This document shows, in pieces, positions 26,935-33,581 of a DNA stretch of 34,745 nucleotides. Made by a program: the position numbers and the translations under genes. Position 1 is the first letter of the stretch. Each line of letters begins with the position of its first letter. This DNA is from Gemmatimonadota bacterium. GTDB lineage: Bacteria > Gemmatimonadota > Gemmatimonadetes > Longimicrobiales > RSA9. The notes under the pieces are model-generated. The model searched no databases. It had not been told where the DNA came from and was given only the letters and a program-made list of their open reading frames with translations. The stretch lies in contig JACQVE010000256.1 of NCBI GenBank assembly GCA_016209965.1, positions 1 through 34,745 of the forward strand, read 5' to 3'.

Positions 26935-27308
26935 GGCTTATTGGAGGAGTCCGGCCCGCCGCTCCGGTCCGGCCGCATTTCCTGCAGCAGCCGCTCGATG
27001 CGCAGAGCATGCTCGAGCGCGCGGTCCAGCTCGAAGTGCAGCTCCGGCGTGCGGCGGATGCGCAGCCGCCGGCCCAGCTCCCCGCGGATAAAGGCGGCCG
27101 CGGCGCGCAGCCCCTCCAGCGTCTGGGCCTTCTCCGACTCGCCGCCCGCTACGCTCACGTAGATCCTGGCCAGGGCCAGGTCCGGCGTGACCTCGGCGGC
27201 CGTGATGGCGGCCGGTCCCACCCGCGGATCCTTGACCTCGTGACGCACGATAGCCGCGATCTCCCGCTTGAGCTGCTCGTTCAGCCGCTCGATCCGCCGA
27301 CCTGCCAT
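26931..27308 (-). CDS. rbfA: 30S ribosome-binding factor A
   Basis: 125 aa from ATG 27308 (MAGRRIERLNEQLKREI). It is a KH-like protein that assists late maturation of the 16S rRNA 5' end. KDPRVG, the VSVAGGE-type strand and IRRTPELHFELD are typical. A longer open frame upstream in the same frame has no similarity to RbfA and is ignored. It overlaps truB by four bases. Confidence 0.93.
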   Translation of the reverse strand: MAGRRIERLNEQLKREIAAIVRHEVKDPRVGPAAITAAEVTPDLALARIYVSVAGGESEKAQTLEGLRAAAAFIRGELGRRLRIRRTPELHFELDRALEHALRIERLLQEMRPDRSGGPDSSNKP

Positions 27309-27355
27309 CCCAGCCCCCCAATGCACAACGGCGGCCGCCAGGCCGCCGCCTTGCC

Positions 27356-27637
27356 TCAGTAGAAGACGCGCGAGCTGTGCATGATGCGCACGCGCGCCTC
27401 CGCGCTCACTACTCGGTCCGCACTCTCCAGGATCGAGTCGGCCTGGCGACGCCCGCCCGCCGCCACGCACGCCGTCAACTCGGCGCGCTGCCACAGGTCC
27501 TGGTACCCCGTCTCGGCCACCGAGAGGTTGAAGCGCGCGTGCAGCCGGTCCTTCAGGCTGCGCAGCACCGCCCGCTTCTCCTTCAGCGACTGGCAGCCGT
27601 AGACCTCGAGCTCCCAGGCGATTACGCCTACGACCAC
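27356..27637 (-). CDS. DUF503 protein (YlxP-like)
   Basis: 93 aa, a full-length DUF503 protein from a GTG start. Diagnostic segments are SLKEKRAVLRSLKDRL and FNLSVAETGYQDLWQRA. The family sits between infB and rbfA in many bacteria and its biochemical role is unsettled; a ribosome-assembly role is inferred only from position. It lies 39 nt after infB and 47 nt before rbfA. Confidence 0.88.
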   Translation of the reverse strand: MVVGVIAWELEVYGCQSLKEKRAVLRSLKDRLHARFNLSVAETGYQDLWQRAELTACVAAGGRRQADSILESADRVVSAEARVRIMHSSRVFY

Positions 27638-27676
27638 CGCTCGCTGGACCCTGTGGCCCGCGCTCCGGCCCGTCGC

Positions 27677-30361
27677 TTAGCCTTCCTCCCCGCCGCCCGC
27701 CGCGCCCGCCAATGTGCGGGCCACCGACTCGATGCGGTAGCACTCGAGGACGTCACCGACCTTGATGTCGTTGAAGCCGGCAATGCTCAGGCCACACTCG
27801 AAGCTCTCGCGCACCTCGCGCACGTCCTCCTTGAACCGCTTCAGGCTGCCCAGCTCACCGTCATAGACCTGGACACCGTCGCGCACCAGCCGCACCCGGC
27901 CCTTACGGTCCAGCACACCCTCCGTGACGTAGCACCCGGCCACCGTGCCGACCCGCGGCACTTTGAAGATCTGGCGCACCTCGGCGACTCCCAGCAGCAG
28001 CTCCCGCTCCTCCGGCTGCAGCATCCCCTCGAGCGCGGCCCTCACATCTTCGACCGCCTCGTAATTGATGTTGTAGAGCCGGATGTCCACGCCCTCCCGC
28101 TCCGCCACCGCCCGCGCATTCTGGTCCGGCCGCACGTGGAACCCGATGATGATGGCCGCAGCCGTGGCCGCAAGCAGCACGTCCGACTCGTTGATCGCGC
28201 CCACCCCGCGGTGGATCACCTGCACCTGCACATCCGCGGTCGAAAGCTGATCGAGCGCGTCGGACAGCGCCTGCACCGAGCCGTCCACGTCTCCCTTGAT
28301 CACCAGGTTGAGCTGCGCCGTCTGGCCTTCCGCCAGCAGCTTGCTGATGTCGGTCAGCTTCACGCCGCGCCCCTTGATCCGGAGCTGTTTCTCCCGCTCG
28401 AGCCGCTGGCGCGTGTGGGCGATCCCGGCCGCTCGCTCCGCCTCCATGACCGCCAGCGAGTCGCCCGCCTGGGGCACGCCCGAGAGCCCCAGCACCTGCA
28501 CCGGGATGGACGGGCCCGCCTCCGTGACCGCCTTGCCCCGCTCGTCCAGCAGGGCGCGGACCCGGCCATGGTGGAAGCCGCACACGAAGTCGTCACCTAC
28601 GCGCAGCGTGCCAGCCGTCACGAGCACTGTCGCGACCGGCCCCTTACCCACGTCGAGCTGCGCCTCGATCACCGCGCCCTGCGCCGGGCGGCTCGGGTTG
28701 GCCTTGAGCTCGAGCACCTCGCTCTGCAGCAGGATCTTCTCCAGCAGCTCGTCCACACCCGCGCCCGTCTTGGCACTGACCTCGGCCGAAAGGACATCGC
28801 CGCCGAACTCCTCGACCACGACGCCGTGCTCGAGCAGTTCCTGGCGCACCCGCGCCGGGTTCGCCGCGGGGAGGTCCGTCTTGTTGATGCCCACGACAAT
28901 GGGCACGCCGGCGTTCTTGGCATGGCTGATGGCCTCGACCGTTTGCGGCATCACCGAGTCGTCCGCAGCCACCACCAGCACCACGATGTCCGTGACCTCG
29001 GCGCCGCGGGCACGCATGGCGGTGAACGCCGCGTGGCCCGGCGTGTCCAGGAAGCTCAGCGAGCGGCCATCATCCAGCCGGACGTGGTAGGCGCCAATGT
29101 GCTGCGTAATGCCGCCCGCCTCGCCCGCCACCACGTTCGCCTTGCGGATGTAGTCGAGCAGCAGCGTCTTGCCGTGGTCGACGTGGCCCATGACCGTGAC
29201 CACGGGCGGCCGGGGCTCGAGCCGCGCCTCCTCGTCCGGCGCCTCCGCCTCGACCAGCTCGGCGCCGTATTCCGCCTCGCGCACGGCGCGGAACCCGAAC
29301 TCGTCCAGCAGCAGCTCGATCTGGTCGAAGTCCAGCCGCTGGTTGATGGTCACCATGAGGCCCAGGTTCTTGAACGCGCTGGTGATGATCTCGGTCGGGC
29401 TGCGCTCGATCAGCTCGGCCAGCTCTCCCGCCGTGAGGAACTCGTTCACGTGGACGGTCTTCGCCTCTTCCGCCGCCAGCCGCTCCCGCTCCGCCGCCTC
29501 CTCGATGCGCGCCGTCGGCTCCTCGCGCCGGTGACGCCGCCGCCTGCCACCCGACTTGAGCTCCGCCAGCACGCGCTGGATGTTCTCCTGCACCGCGCCC
29601 TGGTCCACCCGCTGGCGACGCTTCTTCCGCTTGTCCTTCTTGCGCCGCCCGTCCGTCGTGAAGCCCTCCGCCTGGATCCGCACCTGGCCGCCAGGGGCCG
29701 CGCTCGCCGCCGGCGCCGGTGGCCGCACAGGCGCGGACGGCCGCGTCGGCGCGGACGGCCGCGTCGGCCACCCCTCGCTCACGCGCCGCGGCCGAGCCCG
29801 CTCCGGGAAACGCGGCTCGACGGGCCGCGGCGTTGCTACTGTGCGCGCCAGCCGCAGGGGCGGCGGCGCTGCCTCGGCCGCGACCTCTTCAGGCGCAGCT
29901 TCTGCCTCCGGAGCCACCGGCGCTTCCACCGGCGGCGCAGCCGCCGCCTCGACCACGATGGTCGTGTCCGTCGGCTCCTCGCCGCCCACGGTGACCAGCT
30001 CTGCGCCGCGCGCCGCAGCCGCCTCCACCTGCTCCGCCGCCATAGCTTCGGCCGCGTCCGCGACCACGGAGGCCGAGGAATCGGCAGTCGTCAACTCGAG
30101 CGCCGCCGCCTCCTCCGGGCGCTGGCGGCGACGACGGCGGCGGCCCGCCGCCTGAGTGTCTTCCATCACCGCGCCGATGATCTCTTCCGCCTCTCCGTGG
30201 CCCGCCCTGCGCCCCCGCTCGAAACGGGCGCGCAGCCGGTTGATCACAGCGTCCTCCACCGTGGAGCTCTCGCTCCGCGCGGGAACGCCCAGCTCGTGGA
30301 GAAGCTGGATCAGCGTGTCCGCCGGGATATGAAATTCCTTGGCTGCCTCTGCGACGCGCAT
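27677..30361 (-). CDS. infB: Translation initiation factor IF-2
   Basis: 894 aa from ATG 30361; a GTG lies immediately before it. It is the GTPase that brings initiator tRNA to the 30S subunit. It starts with an IF2 N-terminal helix domain (VAEAAKEFHIPADTLIQLL) and continues with a long Ala/Glu/Pro/Arg-rich disordered region (about 70-280), a second IF2 N-domain (about 305-350), then the G domain: GHVDHGKT (about 392-399), DTPGH (about 439-443), NKTD (about 493-496) and SAK (about 529-531). Domains II, III and IV follow. It carries a TRPSAP repeat near residue 201. Confidence 0.97.
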   Translation of the reverse strand: MRVAEAAKEFHIPADTLIQLLHELGVPARSESSTVEDAVINRLRARFERGRRAGHGEAEEIIGAVMEDTQAAGRRRRRRQRPEEAAALELTTADSSASVVADAAEAMAAEQVEAAAARGAELVTVGGEEPTDTTIVVEAAAAPPVEAPVAPEAEAAPEEVAAEAAPPPLRLARTVATPRPVEPRFPERARPRRVSEGWPTRPSAPTRPSAPVRPPAPAASAAPGGQVRIQAEGFTTDGRRKKDKRKKRRQRVDQGAVQENIQRVLAELKSGGRRRRHRREEPTARIEEAAERERLAAEEAKTVHVNEFLTAGELAELIERSPTEIITSAFKNLGLMVTINQRLDFDQIELLLDEFGFRAVREAEYGAELVEAEAPDEEARLEPRPPVVTVMGHVDHGKTLLLDYIRKANVVAGEAGGITQHIGAYHVRLDDGRSLSFLDTPGHAAFTAMRARGAEVTDIVVLVVAADDSVMPQTVEAISHAKNAGVPIVVGINKTDLPAANPARVRQELLEHGVVVEEFGGDVLSAEVSAKTGAGVDELLEKILLQSEVLELKANPSRPAQGAVIEAQLDVGKGPVATVLVTAGTLRVGDDFVCGFHHGRVRALLDERGKAVTEAGPSIPVQVLGLSGVPQAGDSLAVMEAERAAGIAHTRQRLEREKQLRIKGRGVKLTDISKLLAEGQTAQLNLVIKGDVDGSVQALSDALDQLSTADVQVQVIHRGVGAINESDVLLAATAAAIIIGFHVRPDQNARAVAEREGVDIRLYNINYEAVEDVRAALEGMLQPEERELLLGVAEVRQIFKVPRVGTVAGCYVTEGVLDRKGRVRLVRDGVQVYDGELGSLKRFKEDVREVRESFECGLSIAGFNDIKVGDVLECYRIESVARTLAGAAGGGEEG
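29731..29766. repeat. 18-bp tandem repeat, two copies, in infB
   Basis: Two consecutive near-identical 18-bp units encode TRPSAP twice in the disordered N-terminal linker of IF-2. Confidence 0.8.
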
Positions 30362-30394
30362 CACTTCCTGTTCACCTCTGCGTAAACCGTCTCA

Positions 30395-30715
30395 TCACCC
30401 CGAGCCTTGCCCTTCCGCCAGTTGCCTCAGTCGCCCGGCCAGCGCCGCATCCGTTACGCCCAGCGCGCTCAGCGGCCCGCGGCCCACGGCCCACCCCAGC
30501 TCCGAGCGGCTGAAGCCGACCAGGTGCTGGACCCGCCGCTGCTCCAGCAGCGGCAGTAGCTTGGCCCGACTGTTCGGCGAAGCGTCGGCAGCTACGATCA
30601 CCAAACGGAGTGCGCCCCCGCGCACCGCCTCGCGCACGCGCTGCGTGCCCGGAAGCACCGCCCCCGCCCGCGCCGCCAGTCCGAGCAGGCGCAGCACCGC
30701 CTCAGACTTCGCCAT
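30395..30715 (-). CDS. L7Ae/L30e-family RNA-binding protein (YlxQ-like)
   Basis: 106 aa. The N-terminal ~90 residues fit the L7Ae/L30e/S12e fold: LLGLAARAGAVLPGTQRVREAV followed by a LVIVAADASPNSRAKL strand-helix. In this position (nusA to infB) such proteins are called YlxQ and are thought to bind structured RNA; the exact target is unknown. The start overlaps the nusA end by 14 nt. The small ylxR gene that often lies between nusA and ylxQ is absent. Confidence 0.85.
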   Translation of the reverse strand: MAKSEAVLRLLGLAARAGAVLPGTQRVREAVRGGALRLVIVAADASPNSRAKLLPLLEQRRVQHLVGFSRSELGWAVGRGPLSALGVTDAALAGRLRQLAEGQGSG

Positions 30716-32144
30716 CCTCGAGCGGCTCGGCCGGCGACTTCTCGAGCGGCTCGGCCGGCGGCTCCTCGAGCGACACGCCCAGCATCTCCGCGCCTTCCCG
30801 CGCCTCCGCCAGCTCCTGCGCCGAGGGACCGGCCGCCGCGGCCTCGTCCGCCGCAGGCTCTTCTTCCGTCAACTCGTCGATCACGCGCACGACCGCATCC
30901 ACCTCCCCGGCTCCCAGGCCAGGCACGCGGAGCAAGTCCTCGCGTTCCAGATCAATGATATCGAAAAATGTAGTATACCCCGCCCCTTCTAGTGCCGCCA
31001 GGGTCGCGGGCGGCAGATCCAGCTCGCGCAGCGGGAAGTCCGCCACCTCGTATTCCTGCTCACCGCCGCCGAAGAGCGCCGCTTCCGCGCCGCGCTCGAG
31101 CCACTCGCGGCTGCCGTACAGGTCGATCTGCCAGCCAATCAGTTGACTGGCCAGCCGCACGTTCTGCCCGTTGCGCCCGATCGCCAGCGAAAGCTGGTCC
31201 TCGTCTACGATGGCCGTGATCACGCGCCGCGACGAATCGCTGATGACCTTGGCCACCTTGGCCGGCGCCAGCGAGCGCCGCGCGTAGATCTCCGGATCCG
31301 GGTGCCAGGGCACGATGTCAATGCGCTCGCCGCCCAGCTCGCTCACCACGGCCTGCACGCGCGAGCCCTTGAGCCCTACGCACGCGCCCACTGGATCGAT
31401 GGACTCGTCCCGCGACGAGACCGCCACCTTCGTGCGGCCGCCGACCTCGCGGGCGATCCCCTTGATGTCTACAATGCCTTGATAGATCTCGGGCACCTCG
31501 AGCTTGAACAGCGCCGCTACGAACAGCGGATCCGCCCGCGACAGAATGAGCCGCGGACCCTTGGGCGTCTCCTCCACTTTCTTCAGCACTGCCCGGATCG
31601 GCTCGCCCTGACGGAACCGCTCGCGCGGGTTCTGCTCCTTCCAGGGAATGATCGCGTCCGCCTCCCGCGTCTTGTTCAGCATGACCACTATCTTGCCCCG
31701 CTCGACCTGCTGCACCTCGCCGCTCAGCAGATCGCCCACCTTGTTCGCGTACTCCTCACGGATCCGGTTCCGCTCCCCCTCCCGTACCCGCTGGATGATC
31801 CGCTGCTTCGCCGCCATCACCGCGTTGCGGCCAAACTCCGCAAAATCCACCGGGATCTCGAGAACGTCGCCAACCTCGAACTCCGGGTCGTCCCAGCGCG
31901 CCTCGTCCAGCGAGATCTCCCGCGACGAGTCCTGCACTTCAGCCACCACTTCCTTCAGGACCGTGATCTGAATGTCACCGCCATCCTCATCGATGGCGAT
32001 CTCGGCTTCGACGGCCGGACCGTAGCGCTTCTGCAGCGCGGCCATGATCCCGTCCTGGATCAGATCATGGAGGTCGGCCTGGGACAGACTCTTGTTCTGC
32101 GTCATGTCCCGGAACGCCGCCAGCACCTGCGTCGCGTTGGTCAT
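30702..32144 (-). CDS. nusA: Transcription termination/antitermination factor NusA
   Basis: 480 aa. It binds RNA polymerase and nascent RNA, and stimulates pausing and intrinsic termination. It has the N-terminal polymerase-binding domain (1-130), an S1 domain (about 135-200), KH1 (about 250-280, CVGLKGSRVQAV) and KH2 (about 318-345, AIGRNGQNVRLAS), then one helix-hairpin-helix repeat (about 378-422) and an acidic tail with the repeat PAEPLE. GGGAG lies 6 nt before the ATG. Its operon leader contains an intrinsic terminator, so NusA could act on its own expression (inference). Confidence 0.97.
   Translation of the reverse strand: MTNATQVLAAFRDMTQNKSLSQADLHDLIQDGIMAALQKRYGPAVEAEIAIDEDGGDIQITVLKEVVAEVQDSSREISLDEARWDDPEFEVGDVLEIPVDFAEFGRNAVMAAKQRIIQRVREGERNRIREEYANKVGDLLSGEVQQVERGKIVVMLNKTREADAIIPWKEQNPRERFRQGEPIRAVLKKVEETPKGPRLILSRADPLFVAALFKLEVPEIYQGIVDIKGIAREVGGRTKVAVSSRDESIDPVGACVGLKGSRVQAVVSELGGERIDIVPWHPDPEIYARRSLAPAKVAKVISDSSRRVITAIVDEDQLSLAIGRNGQNVRLASQLIGWQIDLYGSREWLERGAEAALFGGGEQEYEVADFPLRELDLPPATLAALEGAGYTTFFDIIDLEREDLLRVPGLGAGEVDAVVRVIDELTEEEPAADEAAAAGPSAQELAEAREGAEMLGVSLEEPPAEPLEKSPAEPLEDGEV
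30717..30760. repeat. 24-bp direct repeat at the 3' end of nusA
   Basis: The 20-mer CTCGAGCGGCTCGGCCGGCG occurs at 30717-30736 and again at 30741-30760. It encodes the repeated PAEPLE in the acidic NusA tail. Confidence 0.85.
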
Positions 32145-32185
32145 TAGCTCTCCCGCTCACTCCTTTGGCGCGGCGGGCCCCCGCC

Positions 32186-32674
32186 TCAGCGGGCATGGCC
32201 CCACCGGAAAATCAAATGGGCGCGCGCGATCTCGCCCCGCGCAAGTTCCACCACCTCACCGTCCGCGAGCTGCAGCCGCACCCACATCCCACCATCGCTC
32301 AAGCCGAGCAGCGTTCCCTCCAGCCGCCGGCCGCGCCCCGCCAGCGGAGCGACGCCTTTGATGGCGACTTCCCGGCCCGCGAAGCGCTCGAAGTCCCGCG
32401 GCCGAACCAGCGGCCGCTCGATGCCGGGGGATGAAACCTCCAGTACGTAGCGTGCCCCCAGCTCCGCCATCTGGTCCAGCAGCGACTCGAGCTCACGGCT
32501 CACGCGGGCGCAATCGTCCAGCGTCACGCCCCGCCCGCGCTCCGAGTCCGGCCGGTCAATCCGCAGCCGCAGGATCGGCCGGCTCCGCGAACCGGTGCGC
32601 TCGAGCTCGACGAGTTCGTAGCCCAGCGCCTCGACGCGCGCCTCCAGCAACCGCTCGAGCGGATCGTCGGCCAT
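32186..32674 (-). CDS. rimP: Ribosome maturation factor RimP
   Basis: 162 aa from ATG 32674 (MADDPLERLLEARVEALGYELVELE), the normal start and length; the frame is open further upstream, but that would run through the promoter and terminator. It assists 30S assembly. DDCARVSRELESLLD and YVLEVSSPGIERPLVRPRDFERF are the family signature, and the C-terminal SH3-like domain follows. The start has no strong Shine-Dalgarno sequence and lies 14 nt downstream of a terminator, so expression is probably limited (inference). It is first gene of rimP-nusA-infB and 41 nt upstream of nusA. Confidence 0.94.
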   Translation of the reverse strand: MADDPLERLLEARVEALGYELVELERTGSRSRPILRLRIDRPDSERGRGVTLDDCARVSRELESLLDQMAELGARYVLEVSSPGIERPLVRPRDFERFAGREVAIKGVAPLAGRGRRLEGTLLGLSDGGMWVRLQLADGEVVELARGEIARAHLIFRWGHAR

Positions 32675-32688
32675 GGGTGCACCCGAAT

Positions 32689-32715
32689 AAAAAAGTGGGG
32701 GCTCGTCCCCCACTT
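32689..32715 (-). terminator. Intrinsic terminator (attenuator-like) in the rimP leader
   Basis: On the minus strand a perfect 9-bp stem (AAGTGGGGG with CCCCCACTT) and a 5-nt loop ACGAG are followed by T6-A-TT. It lies downstream of the promoter at 32783-32755 and ends 14 nt before the rimP start. A leader CTCGT at 32739-32735 is complementary both to ACGAG at 32720-32716 and to the terminator loop ACGAG, which allows alternative pairings. Confidence 0.85.
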
Positions 32716-32754
32716 CTCGTACCGGGCCCGCAGCACGAGCCCGGATGCAATGGC

Positions 32755-32783
32755 AATATAATGGCGGCGGCGAGGAAAGACAA
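32755..32783 (-). promoter_or_regulatory. Promoter for the rimP-nusA-infB operon
   Basis: On the minus strand, TTGTCT (32783-32778), a 17-nt spacer and TATATT (32760-32755), a 5/6 match to the -10 consensus. Transcription would start near 32748, giving a leader of about 74 nt that contains the terminator. A perfect TTGACA at 32794-32789 lies just upstream but has no -10 box at 17 nt. Confidence 0.55.
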
Positions 32784-32801
32784 CCCCTTGTCAACGCTAG
32801 C

Positions 32802-32825
32802 GCTAGGGCAAGGGCCAGCCCTAGC
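32802..32825 (-). repeat. GC-rich inverted repeat over the OsmC stop codon
   Basis: GCTAGGGC (32802-32809) and GCCCTAGC (32818-32825) form a perfect 8-bp inverted repeat with an 8-nt loop, spanning the TAG stop. No T-run follows on the minus strand, so it is a weak terminator candidate or an RNA-stabilising 3' hairpin. Confidence 0.6.
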
Positions 32826-33285
32826 CCTCCTCGGCGATTTCCGCCTGCCAGCCGACCTCCACAGCCCCGCGCAGGCTCTGCGCCGTCGGGCACTTCTCCT
32901 GGTGCCGCGCCAACGCCCGCTCCACCACCTCCCGGCTCCCGGCCGGAACGCGCAGCACGTACTTCAGGTGGATGCGCGTCAGCACGGGCATGCTCTCGCG
33001 CAGCTCGTTCACGCCCTCGGCCTCCGCCCGAATCGCCTCGGCTGGCAGCTTGATCCCGCGCACCTCCAGTGCGCCGTTCAGGGTGCCCAGCATTCAGGCG
33101 CCGGTGGCGGCGACCACGTAGTCCACGGGGAGCGGCAGGTCCGGCTCGCCCCCCAGCTTGTAGTGCAGCTTGATGGGGCCGTGTACGCCAAACTCGACCG
33201 TGGCGCCCGACTCCAGGGTGGCGCGGCGGTGCACGCCCCGGACTTTCTCGATCCGCACCCGCGCGCGGTAGAACGGCTCGCTCAT
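32821..33285 (-). CDS. OsmC-family peroxidase-like selenoprotein (in-frame TGA read as selenocysteine)
   Basis: 154 aa if the TGA at 33096-33094 is read as selenocysteine (Sec64). The start ATG 33285 has GGAG 7 nt upstream. Both halves are in one frame, and together they make one OsmC/Ohr-type protein: LHYKLGGEPDLPLPVDYVV before the TGA, and LGTLNGALEVRGI after it. The family's reactive cysteine follows a (L/T)G(A/G) turn at exactly this codon (AATGA-U-MLGTL). The second family cysteine is present, Cys132 in HQEKCPTAQSL. OsmC-type proteins reduce organic hydroperoxides; OsmC-like selenoproteins have been described, to my recollection. A SECIS-like hairpin follows the TGA. The alternative is two split ORFs or a Cys-to-stop change. 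The start overlaps the upstream gene as ATGA. Selenocysteine genes (selA, selB, selC, selD) are not in this window. Confidence 0.75.
33058..33074 (-). promoter_or_regulatory. SECIS-like hairpin downstream of the OsmC TGA
   Basis: On the minus strand GCGCAC (33074-33069), loop TGGAG (33068-33064) and GTGCGC (33063-33058) form a perfect 6-bp stem. The loop begins 25 nt after the TGA, inside the 16-37 nt window of bacterial SECIS models. The second loop base is G, as those models require. A CCC/GGG lower pairing is possible with an asymmetric bulge. Confidence 0.65.
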
Positions 33286-33521
33286 TTCTGCTCTCCGTTT
33301 TGACTGGCCGGATCGACCGGCGTGTCGGCTCGGCTCGCCGTCGACGCTTCGTACCCGCGGCAGCGCAGCACGGGCAGCCTCGGGTAACGGGGGAAGGCCG
33401 GGTCGAAACGCGAGCGCTCGCACAGGAAGAAGTGCGAACCGCGCCGGTTCCGGATCACGCGGCCGTGCCGGCACATCGCGCACAGACCGGGCGCCTCCGC
33501 TTTCACTGGAAAATCGTTCAT
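33282..33521 (-). CDS. Small four-cysteine protein of unknown function
   Basis: 79 aa from ATG 33521 (MNDFPVKAEAP). Cysteines lie in CAMCRHG, LCERS and LRCRGYE, a C-x2-C...C...C arrangement that suggests a zinc or metal site. The FDPAFPRYPRLPVL segment is rich in proline and aromatic residues. I recall similar uncharacterised small proteins but no named function. Its TGA overlaps the OsmC start (ATGA), so it is translationally coupled to the selenoprotein candidate. The 5' end of the gene is part of a 37-nt duplication shared with the end of pgeF. Confidence 0.7.
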   Translation of the reverse strand: MNDFPVKAEAPGLCAMCRHGRVIRNRRGSHFFLCERSRFDPAFPRYPRLPVLRCRGYEASTASRADTPVDPASQNGEQK

Positions 33522-33581
33522 CGCAGGTGAAATGATCCTGCCTGGCACACCGCGCACAGACCGGGGCGCCTCCGCTTTCAC
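33470..33581. repeat. Pair of 37/38-nt direct repeats, 74 nt apart
   Basis: Copy 1 is 33470-33506 and copy 2 is 33544-33581, differing by one substitution (T/C) and one extra G. Copy 1 encodes the KAEAPGLCAMC part of the small Cys protein. Copy 2, shifted by the indel, covers the last codons and stop of pgeF and the spacer after it. This looks like a local tandem duplication. Confidence 0.85.

Noticed and set aside
27377-30385. 1002-aa open frame antisense to infB, DUF503 and rbfA
   Set aside because: The opposite strand encodes a complete IF-2 with all G motifs; the antisense frame has no recognisable domain.
32789-32794. Perfect TTGACA as the -35 box for rimP
   Set aside because: No -10 hexamer occurs at 15-19 nt; the overlapping TTGTCT/TATATT pair with 17-nt spacing is better.
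32675-32893. N-terminal extension of RimP to 235 aa
   Set aside because: It would translate through the promoter and terminator and contains a repetitive LALALAL stretch from the inverted repeat. The normal RimP start is at 32674.
32821-33093. A separate 90-aa gene starting at ATG 33093, and a separate gene ending at the TGA 33094
   Set aside because: There is no ribosome binding site before ATG 33093, and both parts form one OsmC domain in one frame with the TGA at the reactive-cysteine column. A single recoded gene explains them better.
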